A stretch of DNA of 6,740 nt. It comes from JAUVIB01 sp964424545 (lineage in GTDB: Bacteria > Calditrichota > Calditrichia > Calditrichales > Calditrichaceae). Positions within the stretch are counted from its first letter, which is position 1, and every line of letters begins with the position of its first letter. The notes under the pieces are model-generated. The model was not told where the DNA came from. It made no database searches and worked only from the letters and a program-made list of their open reading frames with translations. The stretch spans positions 1 through 6,740 of the forward strand of contig CAYRJN010000205.1 in assembly GCA_964424545.1 (NCBI GenBank), written 5' to 3'. Of this stretch, positions 1 to 5,156 are shown piece after piece. The position numbers and the translations under genes were made by a program.

Positions 1-14
1 GAGATCGTATATGA
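1..14 (+). CDS. 3' tail of an upstream ORF, possibly the VapC partner antitoxin (partial)
   Basis: Reading the first bases in the frame that ends in TGA at 12-14 gives the codons GAT CGT ATA TGA. This stop overlaps the vapC-like ATG at 11-13 in an ATGA junction, the usual arrangement for translationally coupled antitoxin-toxin pairs. Only three sense codons are visible, so the identity as an antitoxin is inferred purely from the overlap and from the identity of the next gene. Confidence 0.3.
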
Positions 15-463
15 AATTATATTTTGATACTTCCGCACTCGTTAAGTTTTTTCATAATGAATTGGCTACCGAAGAAGTAACGAAAATTATAAACAGTAAA
101 AGAAATACTATATTTATTTCTGAGCTAGCAAAATTAGAATTTTATTCTGCCCTGCATCGCCGTTTTAGAAATAATGAGATTGATATGGAAATATTGAAGA
201 GTGCAATTAAAGCATTTGATAAGCAAGTTGACGATTTTTATATAGAACCGGTAGGTAATATGACTGTAATAGAAGCGGGGAATTTATTAAAACAATATGG
301 TCGTAGTTATGGATTAAGGACATTAGATGCTTTGCACCTTTCAACCTTCAAGCTCATTTCAGAAGATAATTGGTTTTTTGTAACAAGTGATAATGCACTA
401 TATAATGTAGTAAAAACAATGAAATTGAATGTGATTAACCCCTTAAATATGGAGCAAAAATAA
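11..463 (+). CDS. PIN-domain ribonuclease, VapC-type toxin
   Basis: This 150-residue protein spans a single PIN domain, the usual size for a VapC toxin. The family consists of Mg2+-dependent RNases that cut tRNA, rRNA or mRNA when freed from their antitoxin. The four expected acidic positions are visible: D6 in the N-terminal FDTSALVK motif, E43 in KLEFYSAL, D106 in RTLDALHL and D127 in VTSDNAL. The toxin therefore looks catalytically intact. The start at 11 is supported by the typical MKLYFDTSAL beginning and by a likely ATGA overlap with an upstream ORF. A short GAG at 1-3 is the only ribosome-binding-like sequence in view. The antitoxin is not in the window. The gene is followed 10 bp after its stop by composite repeat A. 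The PIN assignment is secure; the RNA target and the toxin role are inferred from the family. Confidence 0.85.
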   Translation: MKLYFDTSALVKFFHNELATEEVTKIINSKRNTIFISELAKLEFYSALHRRFRNNEIDMEILKSAIKAFDKQVDDFYIEPVGNMTVIEAGNLLKQYGRSYGLRTLDALHLSTFKLISEDNWFFVTSDNALYNVVKTMKLNVINPLNMEQK

Positions 464-473
464 TTAAGACAAT

Positions 474-738
474 GCTTCGACAGGCTCAGCAACCAACATC
501 GAGCATCGAGTATCGAGTATCGAGCATCCGAGATATGTAACAAATTAAAAATGAAAAAAGACCACGCCTGAGGCGAGCAGGCAAATAAAAAAACCACGTT
601 ATGGACTGACAAGTAATTGAAAAAATCTTTTAGTTTTCTTCGTGTACTTCGCGGGCTTCGTGGTAGAAAAATAAGTAAAAAATAAAAAGTACAAAATAAA
701 AACAGTGTAGATCTGTCCAATCAGCGTCATCAGCGTTC
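474..738. repeat. Composite intergenic repeat, copy A
   Basis: Ordered modules are visible. A TTCGACA/GCTCAG element lies at 474-490, and four heptamers of the ATCGAGC type at 498-525. A CCGAGATATGTAAC block follows to about 541. The conserved core is at 603-666 and contains the 9-bp-spaced string CTTCGTGTACTTCGCGGGC. A tract at 703-738 ends in AATCAGCGTCATCAGCGTTC, again with 9-bp periodicity. The core matches copy B at 60 of 64 positions and copy C at 54 of 58. Copy A has an extra palindromic segment (566-582) that copies B and C lack. It contains no convincing gene: open frames here on the minus strand are read-through of repeats. It lies between the PIN toxin and the AbiE pair. Confidence 0.85.
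566..582. repeat. Small palindromic insert in composite repeat A
   Basis: GCCTG at 566-570 and CAGGC at 578-582 form a perfect 5-bp inverted repeat around a 7-nt spacer AGGCGAG. It is GC-rich in an otherwise AT-rich stretch and is absent from the same position in copies B and C, so it may be a small palindromic element inserted into the repeat. No T-run follows, so it is not a standard terminator. Confidence 0.45.
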
Positions 739-794
739 CGTTTTGGGGGGAATAGAACACCGATGACACAGATATATGGCTGATAAAAACGAGC

Positions 795-934
795 ATCGAG
801 TATCCAGCATCCAGCATCCAGCATCAAGCATCGAGCATCAAGAATCGAGAATCGAGTATCCAGTATCGAGCATCAAGAATCGAGAATCGAGTATCCAGTA
901 TCGAGCATCGAGTATCCAGTATTGAGCATCGAGC
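795..934. repeat. Tandem heptamer array, type 1 (ATCNAGN x 20)
   Basis: Twenty uninterrupted 7-bp units follow the pattern ATC-N-AG-N, with one ATTGAGC variant at 921-927. The variants are ATCGAGC, ATCGAGT, ATCGAGA, ATCCAGC, ATCCAGT, ATCAAGC and ATCAAGA. Inside it, the five units at 837-871 are repeated exactly at 872-906, a perfect 35-bp tandem duplication. The same units occur in shorter runs at 498-525, 2581-2601 and 3616-3629. The array has no stop codons on the + strand and few on the minus strand. This explains spurious minus-strand open frames rich in ILDAR/MLDAG-like strings; these are not genes. Confidence 0.95.
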
Positions 935-983
935 AACCAAGGCAAAACAAAAAAACTTAAAAACAGCTTTTCAATACTGTTAA

Positions 984-1000
984 CTCGACAAAATATCGAG
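984..1000. promoter_or_regulatory. Possible operator: inverted repeat upstream of the AbiEi-like gene
   Basis: CTCGA at 984-988 and TCGAG at 996-1000 form a perfect inverted repeat with a 7-nt AT-rich spacer, ending 14 bp before the ATG at 1015. Characterised AbiEi antitoxins repress their own promoter by binding inverted repeats upstream of the operon, so this is a plausible operator. However, TCGAG is also part of the type 1 heptamer that occurs nearby, so the symmetry may be accidental. No confident -35/-10 pair or Shine-Dalgarno sequence is visible. Confidence 0.3.
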
Positions 1001-1014
1001 TATGTGGGTTTAAA

Positions 1015-1635
1015 ATGGATATTATTGATAAGATACCCTATAATGAATTTGATCATCTTGCGCTAATGAACGCATTACGATCATACAATCATCCCAAAGA
1101 TAAAATTACAAAGCTGCTCAGGGATAAAAGAATTATACAAATTAAACGCGGGGTATATATTCAGGGATTCGAGCATAATAAAGGTGTTTATTCCAAAGAA
1201 ATAATATCAAATATGTTATATGGGCCTTCTTATATTTCCCTTGAGTATGCCTTAGCGTATTACGGTTTAATACCGGAACGTGTTGATGTCGTTACCTCTA
1301 TTACAATGAAAAGAAGAAAAGAATATAACACGCCTCTTGGCCTATTCCTATATTTTGCTATAAACAAGAAATTCTATTCGATTGGATTAGATTATATTCG
1401 TTTGCAGGATGGCAGGGGATTTATTATGGCAACTCCGGAAAGAGCATTGTTAGACAAGTTGTACTTTGAAAAGTGTATTAATTCTCAAAAGGAAATGCAG
1501 GCATATCTTTTTGAAAACCTTAGGATTGAAGAGAGCGCTTTAAAAAATTTAAATAGAGCGTTTCTAAAGGAATTATTAACCGTTTATCGTAAAAAATCAT
1601 TTTTATATTTGCAAAAGACGATTGAAAAAATATGA
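1015..1635 (+). CDS. AbiEi-family type IV antitoxin / transcriptional regulator
   Basis: This 206-residue protein resembles AbiEi antitoxins. The N-terminal part (about residues 12-50) has the winged-helix pattern ending in LLRDKRIIQIKRGVYI, where the GVY strand forms the wing. The middle holds the family segment YGPSYISLEYALAYYGLIPE (residues 69-88), and TPERALLDKLY follows at 140-150. In the family the N-terminal domain binds operator DNA and represses the operon, while the C-terminal domain counteracts the nucleotidyltransferase toxin. Type IV means antitoxin and toxin need not bind each other. The stop overlaps the next gene's start in ATGA (1632-1635), indicating translational coupling. 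No clear ribosome-binding site precedes the ATG, and a type 1 heptamer remnant lies only about 14 bp upstream. The family call is firm; activity is inferred. Confidence 0.85.
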   Translation: MDIIDKIPYNEFDHLALMNALRSYNHPKDKITKLLRDKRIIQIKRGVYIQGFEHNKGVYSKEIISNMLYGPSYISLEYALAYYGLIPERVDVVTSITMKRRKEYNTPLGLFLYFAINKKFYSIGLDYIRLQDGRGFIMATPERALLDKLYFEKCINSQKEMQAYLFENLRIEESALKNLNRAFLKELLTVYRKKSFLYLQKTIEKI

Positions 1636-2504
1636 TTCATCCGCTTATAAATAATCTGCTGAGAAAAAACACGCTTTATACAGCGCAAGATTATGAGAAT
1701 GCTATAAAAGAAATTATTCAGCAAACGGTTCTTGCCGGACTCTGGCGTGCAGGATTTTTCAGCCATGCGGCTTTTTATGGCGGATCGGCATTAAGGATTT
1801 TTTACGGATTACAGCGTTTTTCAGAAGATCTTGATTTTACTTTGATTCGAAAAAAGAGTGATTTTGAACTAACAAAATATTTTTCGGCTATAAGGGTTGA
1901 GCTTTCGTCTTTAGGGTTTGAGGTTGATATTGAGAAAAAAATTAAAAAAATTGCGAGACAAACCGACTCTGCCTTTATTAAAATGAATACTTTATTAACG
2001 GTGATTAATGCCGGCGCTCCGGATGATATCGTATCTCTAATTCCCAAAGGCAAGGTATTAAAGGTTAAATTTGAAATAGATGTTGATCCGCCATATCCTA
2101 TTGCATCGGAAACAAAATTTCTGATAGAGCCTCTTTCCTGCAGCGTTAACGTTGTAACCCTTCCGGATTTGTTTGCAGGAAAGGTACATGCTCTTCTTTA
2201 TAGAAACTGGAAAAATCGCGTTAAAGGGCGTGATTGGTATGATTTTATTTGGTTTGTCGCTTCTGACATTAAACTAAATATTGCTTATCTTTCAAAAAGA
2301 ATAATTCAATCGGAAAATAAATCAAGTGATTTCTTCCTGGATAAAGAAAATTGCAAGGTCTTATTAAGGAATGCGGTGGATAATCTAAATATTGATAGCG
2401 CTAAACGGGATGTCTTGCCCTTTCTGAAAAATACTAATGAAGTGGATATATGGTCAAAAGATTTTTTTTATAATCTCATTAATAGGATTTCTTTTGAAAT
2501 TTAA
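1632..2504 (+). CDS. AbiEii/AbiGii-family nucleotidyltransferase toxin
   Basis: This 290-residue protein has the fold signature of AbiEii (DUF1814) toxins, members of the DNA polymerase beta-like nucleotidyltransferase superfamily. The nucleotide-binding motif G50-G51-S52 is followed by RFSEDLDF (62-69), which supplies the D66-x-D68 metal ligands. A later acidic strand, KFEIDV, carries E148 and D150. The family segment at 180-207 includes K184, H186 and KGRDWYDFIW. All key positions are present, so the enzyme looks intact. Characterised relatives transfer nucleotides to tRNA 3' ends or bind GTP. They cause growth arrest and can give phage abortive infection. The start shares ATGA with the upstream antitoxin gene, and composite repeat B follows 33 bp after the stop. 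The family assignment is firm; substrate and phage-defence role are inferred. Confidence 0.9.
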   Translation: MIHPLINNLLRKNTLYTAQDYENAIKEIIQQTVLAGLWRAGFFSHAAFYGGSALRIFYGLQRFSEDLDFTLIRKKSDFELTKYFSAIRVELSSLGFEVDIEKKIKKIARQTDSAFIKMNTLLTVINAGAPDDIVSLIPKGKVLKVKFEIDVDPPYPIASETKFLIEPLSCSVNVVTLPDLFAGKVHALLYRNWKNRVKGRDWYDFIWFVASDIKLNIAYLSKRIIQSENKSSDFFLDKENCKVLLRNAVDNLNIDSAKRDVLPFLKNTNEVDIWSKDFFYNLINRISFEI

Positions 2505-2537
2505 ATATCCTGAACAGAAAAAGATACTTCGACCTAT

Positions 2538-2823
2538 TTCGACAAGGCTCAGCGCGAGCGTTTAGTATCCATCAACAAGCATCGAGCATCGAGCATCGAG
2601 CATCCGAGATATGTAACCAACGAAAAATGAAAAAATCTCGTTATGGACGGACAAGTAATTGAAAAAATCTTTAAGTTTTCTTCGTGTACTTCGAGCGCTT
2701 CGTGGTAGTAAAATAAGTAAAAAATACCTATACTGAGCTCTTCGCACTGAGTAATGTCGAAGTGTGCCGAAGTAAAAAGTAAAAAAACAGCGTAAATTTC
2801 TCCAATCAGCGTTATCGGCGTTC
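2538..2823. repeat. Composite intergenic repeat, copy B
   Basis: This is the most complete copy. It starts with a TTCGACA/GCTCAG element at 2538-2553. Three ATCGAGC heptamers follow at 2581-2601, then CCGAGATATGTAAC. The core lies at 2645-2708, and a CACTGAG/TGTCGAAGTG element, the reverse complement type of the first element, at 2745-2764. The 36-nt tract with 9-bp periodicity ends it at 2788-2823. The two TTCGAC-type elements face each other about 190 bp apart. This fills the gene-free gap between the AbiE pair and hicB. No coding gene is supported here. Confidence 0.85.
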
Positions 2824-2841
2824 AATGTAAAAATAATAATT

Positions 2842-2847
2842 AAAGGA
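2842..2847 (+). promoter_or_regulatory. Ribosome-binding site of the hicB-like gene
   Basis: AAAGGA lies 4 nt before the ATG at 2852 and 7 nt before the second ATG at 2855. The spacing favours the second ATG, so the protein may start at MNYK rather than MMNYK. AT-rich DNA just upstream (2831-2841) could hold a -10 element, but no matching -35 is convincing. Confidence 0.55.
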
Positions 2848-2851
2848 TATT

Positions 2852-3073
2852 ATGATGAATTACAAGATAATTATTATGTATGATAGTGAATATAAGGGAT
2901 ATATAGTTGATGTCCCGGCATTAAATGGTTGTATGAGTCAGGGCAAAACTATCGATGAAGCTCTGGATAATATAAAGGACGCCATCAAAGGATGGCTTTA
3001 TGTTGAAAAAAAACATAACAGAGTACAACAAGACGAGATACGGGAATTGTTTGTCGGCGAGGTTACCGTATAA
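2852..3073 (+). CDS. hicB: HicB-family antitoxin (short form)
   Basis: This 73-residue protein matches the partial RNase-H-like fold of HicB antitoxins. The sequence GYIVDVPALNGCMSQGKT (residues 16-33) is the family's central strand-loop motif, followed by the helix IDEALDNIKDAIKGWL. HicB binds and blocks the HicA mRNA interferase. This version is too short to carry the C-terminal helix-turn-helix or ribbon-helix-helix DNA-binding domain of longer HicB proteins, so autoregulation by this protein alone is doubtful. It is also upstream of its toxin, the reverse of the order in E. coli hicAB but common for short HicB proteins. The stop at 3071-3073 abuts the GTG of the hicA-like gene with no gap. 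It lies 28 bp after composite repeat B. Confidence 0.85.
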   Translation: MMNYKIIIMYDSEYKGYIVDVPALNGCMSQGKTIDEALDNIKDAIKGWLYVEKKHNRVQQDEIRELFVGEVTV

Positions 3074-3292
3074 GTGGGAACTTTATCAAATATTTCAGGG
3101 CAAAAGGCGGTTAAAATATTCCAAAAATTCGGATATAATGTTGATCATCAAATGGGCAGCCACATTATTTTATATCATTCGGTAAAACCCACGTTATCAA
3201 TTCCAAATCATAAAGAATTAGCTCCGGGATTATTACGTTCGTTAATACGCAAAAGCGGTATAACGGTGAAAATGTTTATTGATTTCAAATAA
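3074..3292 (+). CDS. hicA: HicA-family mRNA interferase toxin
   Basis: This 72-residue protein has the full HicA double-stranded-RNA-binding-like layout. The N-terminal helix reads SGQKAVKIFQKFGY. The catalytic strand GSHIILYH contains H30, the position of the family's active-site histidine. The C-terminal motif is IPNHKELAPGLLRSLIRKSGIT. HicA toxins cut mRNA and tmRNA independently of the ribosome. The start is GTG, immediately after the hicB stop. GAGG at 3059-3062 inside hicB could serve as a ribosome-binding site, and coupling by termination-reinitiation is likely. Homology begins at the SNISGQKAV segment right after the GTG, which supports this start. Composite repeat C begins within about 35 bp of the stop. 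Identification is firm. Confidence 0.9.
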   Translation: MGTLSNISGQKAVKIFQKFGYNVDHQMGSHIILYHSVKPTLSIPNHKELAPGLLRSLIRKSGITVKMFIDFK

Positions 3293-3326
3293 AACGAATT
3301 ATTGACTTACCTTGTCATTTAAATCG

Positions 3327-3499
3327 GACAAGCAATTGAAAGAATCTTTAAATTTTCTTCGTGTACTTCGCGGGCTTCGTGGTAAAAAAAGTAGTAAGTA
3401 AAAAGTACTTGTACTGAGTTCTTTGCACTGAGCAATGTCGAAGTAAAAAATACAAAATAGAAATAGCGTAAATCCGTTCAATCACCGTCGTCAGCGTTC
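3327..3499. repeat. Composite intergenic repeat, copy C (5' part missing)
   Basis: The core at 3327-3384 matches copy A at 54 of 58 positions. It is followed by a CACTGAG/TGTCGAAGT element at 3426-3444, also present in copy B, and the 36-nt 9-bp-periodic tract at 3464-3499. The upstream TTCGACA element and the ATCGAGC heptamers of copies A and B are absent on the left side here, so this copy is truncated or rearranged. It separates the HicBA pair from the capE-like gene. Confidence 0.8.
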
Positions 3500-3641
3500 A
3501 ATTTTTATAAATCGCTCATGGTGGATGTAACACAGGTAATGCGGATCTAATGGATAAAAATAGAAACCGGCATTTCACGATTTGCGGGCTCTTCGGGATC
3601 TACGCTCCGACCAGCATCAAGTATCGAGCAGTCGAGCATCC
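3500..3641. other. Gene-free stretch with degenerate repeats and type 1 heptamers
   Basis: The stretch at 3521-3560 resembles the segment after copy A (around 760-790): both contain GATG...ACACAG...GGAT/GGCT...GATAAAAA in the same order. A GC-richer segment at 3569-3610 has no match elsewhere in the window. Type 1 heptamers ATCAAGT and ATCGAGC lie at 3616-3629, followed by an 8-bp variant AGTCGAGC and the partial ATCC. No coding region or confident promoter is visible. Confidence 0.5.
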
Positions 3642-3697
3642 AATCACTAATCACCAATCACCAGTCACCAATCACTAATTACCAATCACAAATCACA
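3642..3697. repeat. Tandem heptamer array, type 2 (AATCACC-like x 8) before the capE-like gene
   Basis: Eight contiguous 7-bp units are visible: AATCACT, AATCACC (twice), AGTCACC, AATCACT, AATTACC and AATCACA (twice). The array begins directly at the end of a short type 1 heptamer run and stops 17 bp before the ATG at 3715. It is the same family as the 26-unit array at 5157-5338, in the same orientation relative to transcription. Confidence 0.9.
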
Positions 3698-3700
3698 AAC

Positions 3701-3710
3701 AAGAGAGAAG
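3701..3710 (+). promoter_or_regulatory. Purine-rich ribosome-binding site of the capE-like gene
   Basis: AAGAGAGAAG ends 4 nt before the ATG at 3715, and its GAGAG portion could pair weakly with the anti-Shine-Dalgarno. It is the only purine-rich block between the heptamer array and the start. It contrasts with the downstream capF-like gene, which has none. Confidence 0.4.
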
Positions 3711-3714
3711 AAAC

Positions 3715-4731
3715 ATGTTTTCCAATAAGACCTTATTAATCACCGGCGGTACCGGTTCGTTCGGCAATGCTGTATTAAACCGTTTTTTAAATACGGACAT
3801 TAAAGAGATTCGCATATTCAGCCGAGATGAAAAAAAACAGGAAGACCTGCGCATAAAATTAAATAATGCAAAATTAAAATTTTATATCGGCGATGTGCGG
3901 GTTTATGATAGTATTCATGCCGCCATGCGCGGCGTGGATTATGTATTTCACGCAGCGGCGTTAAAACAGGTGCCGTCGTGCGAGTTTTACCCGATGGAAG
4001 CTATTCGTACTAATGTGCTTGGCGCAGAAAATGTATTGAATGCCGCGCTGGCTAATGAAGTGGGAAAAGTAATTTTTTTAAGTACCGATAAAGCTGTCTA
4101 TCCCATAAACGCTATGGGATTATCAAAGGCATTAATGGAAAAATTGATGGTGGCTAAGGCGCGTATAAATTTGCAATCTAAGACGACTTTTTGCGGAACG
4201 CGTTACGGTAATGTGATGGCTTCGCGCGGCTCGGTTATACCGCTTTTTGTAAATCAGATTAAAAATAATCAGCCTTTAACCATTACCGATCCCAATATGA
4301 CGCGCTTCATGATGTCTTTGGAAGATGCCGTTGATCTGGTTTTATATGCCTATCAGCATGGTAAGCAAGGTGACCGTTTTGTACAGAAGGCTCCGGCGGC
4401 GACCATTGAAACCGTGGCCAAAGCTTTATTGGAAATTTTTAATGCCGATAATGAGATAAAAATAATTGGTACGCGTCATGGGGAAAAACGTTATGAAACT
4501 TTGTTAACAAGGGAAGAAAAAGCGGTGGCGGAAGACCGAGGCCGTTATTTTCGTGTGCCGCCCGATATCCGCGATTTAAACTATAATAAATATTTCTTTG
4601 AAGGCGAATCGCAGCTCAGCGAAACCGAGGATTATAATTCCGATAATACGGAAAGATTAGATATCGAAGGTGCGAAAAAATTACTGTTGTCTTTGGATTA
4701 TATTCAAGAGGAATTAAAAAACAGTAAATAG
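3715..4731 (+). CDS. capE: UDP-GlcNAc 4,6-dehydratase/5-epimerase, CapE/FnlA/WbjB type
   Basis: This 338-residue extended short-chain dehydrogenase has a Rossmann motif TGGTGSFG (T10-G17). It matches the CapE/FnlA/WbjB family that starts UDP-N-acetyl-L-fucosamine synthesis: UDP-GlcNAc is oxidised, dehydrated and epimerised at C5 to a 4-keto-6-deoxy intermediate. The diagnostic site is STDKAVYPINAMGLSK. K126 lies in STDKA, and M134 replaces the tyrosine of the usual YxxxK, with K138 following. A Met at this position is known for S. aureus CapE and separates this family from PseB-like dehydratases, which keep Tyr. The C-terminal PPDIRDLNYNKYF segment is also typical. Length is normal for the family and the enzyme looks intact. 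It acts in the cytoplasm. The next pathway enzyme is encoded at 5344, but a four-helix-bundle gene and an array intervene. Confidence 0.9.
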   Translation: MFSNKTLLITGGTGSFGNAVLNRFLNTDIKEIRIFSRDEKKQEDLRIKLNNAKLKFYIGDVRVYDSIHAAMRGVDYVFHAAALKQVPSCEFYPMEAIRTNVLGAENVLNAALANEVGKVIFLSTDKAVYPINAMGLSKALMEKLMVAKARINLQSKTTFCGTRYGNVMASRGSVIPLFVNQIKNNQPLTITDPNMTRFMMSLEDAVDLVLYAYQHGKQGDRFVQKAPAATIETVAKALLEIFNADNEIKIIGTRHGEKRYETLLTREEKAVAEDRGRYFRVPPDIRDLNYNKYFFEGESQLSETEDYNSDNTERLDIEGAKKLLLSLDYIQEELKNSK

Positions 4732-4743
4732 GGGTTCGTTTTT

Positions 4744-4768
4744 GGTGAATAGTTAATTATGATTAGTT
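4744..4768 (-). repeat. Degenerate type 2 heptamers in inverted orientation
   Basis: Read on the minus strand, this 25-nt stretch matches a consensus built from AACTAATCACC and ATTAACTAATCACC at 22 of 25 positions. It is thus a decayed, inverted counterpart of the heptamer array that follows the S23 gene. Further CACCATCCACC-like sequence continues on the minus strand to about 4784. The sequence is AT-rich and low in complexity, so chance similarity cannot be excluded. Confidence 0.55.
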
Positions 4769-4791
4769 GAAAAGGTGGATGGTGAAATATT

Positions 4792-5151
4792 GTGAAAACT
4801 CATAAGGATTTGGATGTTTGGAGGAAAAGTATCGATCTTGTAACCGAAGTATATAGAATTACAAAGAATTTTCCGAAGGATGAAGTATACGGATTGAGTA
4901 GTCAGTTACGTAGAGCTGCGGTTTCCATCCCGTCGAATATTGCTGAAGGAGCAGCTCGTAATCATAAAAAAGAATATATTCAATTTTTATATGTTGCGTT
5001 GGCTTCAGGCTCTGAGGTTGATACTCAGTTAATAATTGCTTCAAATTTAAATTATTTATCTATAAATAATTACCAGATTCTTTCCGATAAAGTAGAAACA
5101 ATTCAGAAAATGTTACAAGGGTTAATAAGATCTGTTAAAGGAGAACGCTGA
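4792..5151 (+). CDS. Four-helix-bundle protein, S23/IVP (23S rRNA intervening-sequence) family
   Basis: This 119-residue protein has the complete family signature. It begins MKTHKDLDVWRKSIDLVTEVY. It continues with FPKDEVYGLSSQLRRAAVSI and SNIAEGAAR (about residues 28-62), then FLYVALASGSEVDTQL. These correspond to the amphipathic helices of a small four-helix bundle that forms pentamers in solved relatives. Members were first found inside 23S rRNA intervening sequences, and relatives (Avd) accompany diversity-generating retroelements. The function of stand-alone copies is unknown. No reverse transcriptase or rRNA is seen here. The start is GTG; in-frame ATG codons upstream are followed by stops. 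AAAGGTGG around 4771-4778 is a possible but distant ribosome-binding site. The gene splits capE from capF, and type 2 heptamers lie on both sides in opposite orientation, suggesting late insertion. Confidence 0.9.
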   Translation: MKTHKDLDVWRKSIDLVTEVYRITKNFPKDEVYGLSSQLRRAAVSIPSNIAEGAARNHKKEYIQFLYVALASGSEVDTQLIIASNLNYLSINNYQILSDKVETIQKMLQGLIRSVKGER

Positions 5152-5156
5152 CAACC

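Noticed and set aside
599..1056. Minus-strand open frames rich in MLDAG/WILDAR/SILDS-like strings
   Set aside because: They are read-through of the ATCNAGN heptamer array and the composite repeat, which contain few stops. The same peptide flavour appears in several frames, and there is no ribosome-binding site or conserved domain.
2562..2825. Minus-strand open frame across composite repeat B
   Set aside because: It is built entirely from repeat modules that are also present in copies A and C, where the frame is not conserved.
3000..3185. Alternative + strand open frame overlapping hicB and hicA
   Set aside because: It is an out-of-frame shadow of two well-supported genes and shows no family motif.
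4792..5151. Diversity-generating retroelement based on the S23/Avd-like protein
   Set aside because: No reverse transcriptase, template repeat or variable repeat pair is visible in the window.
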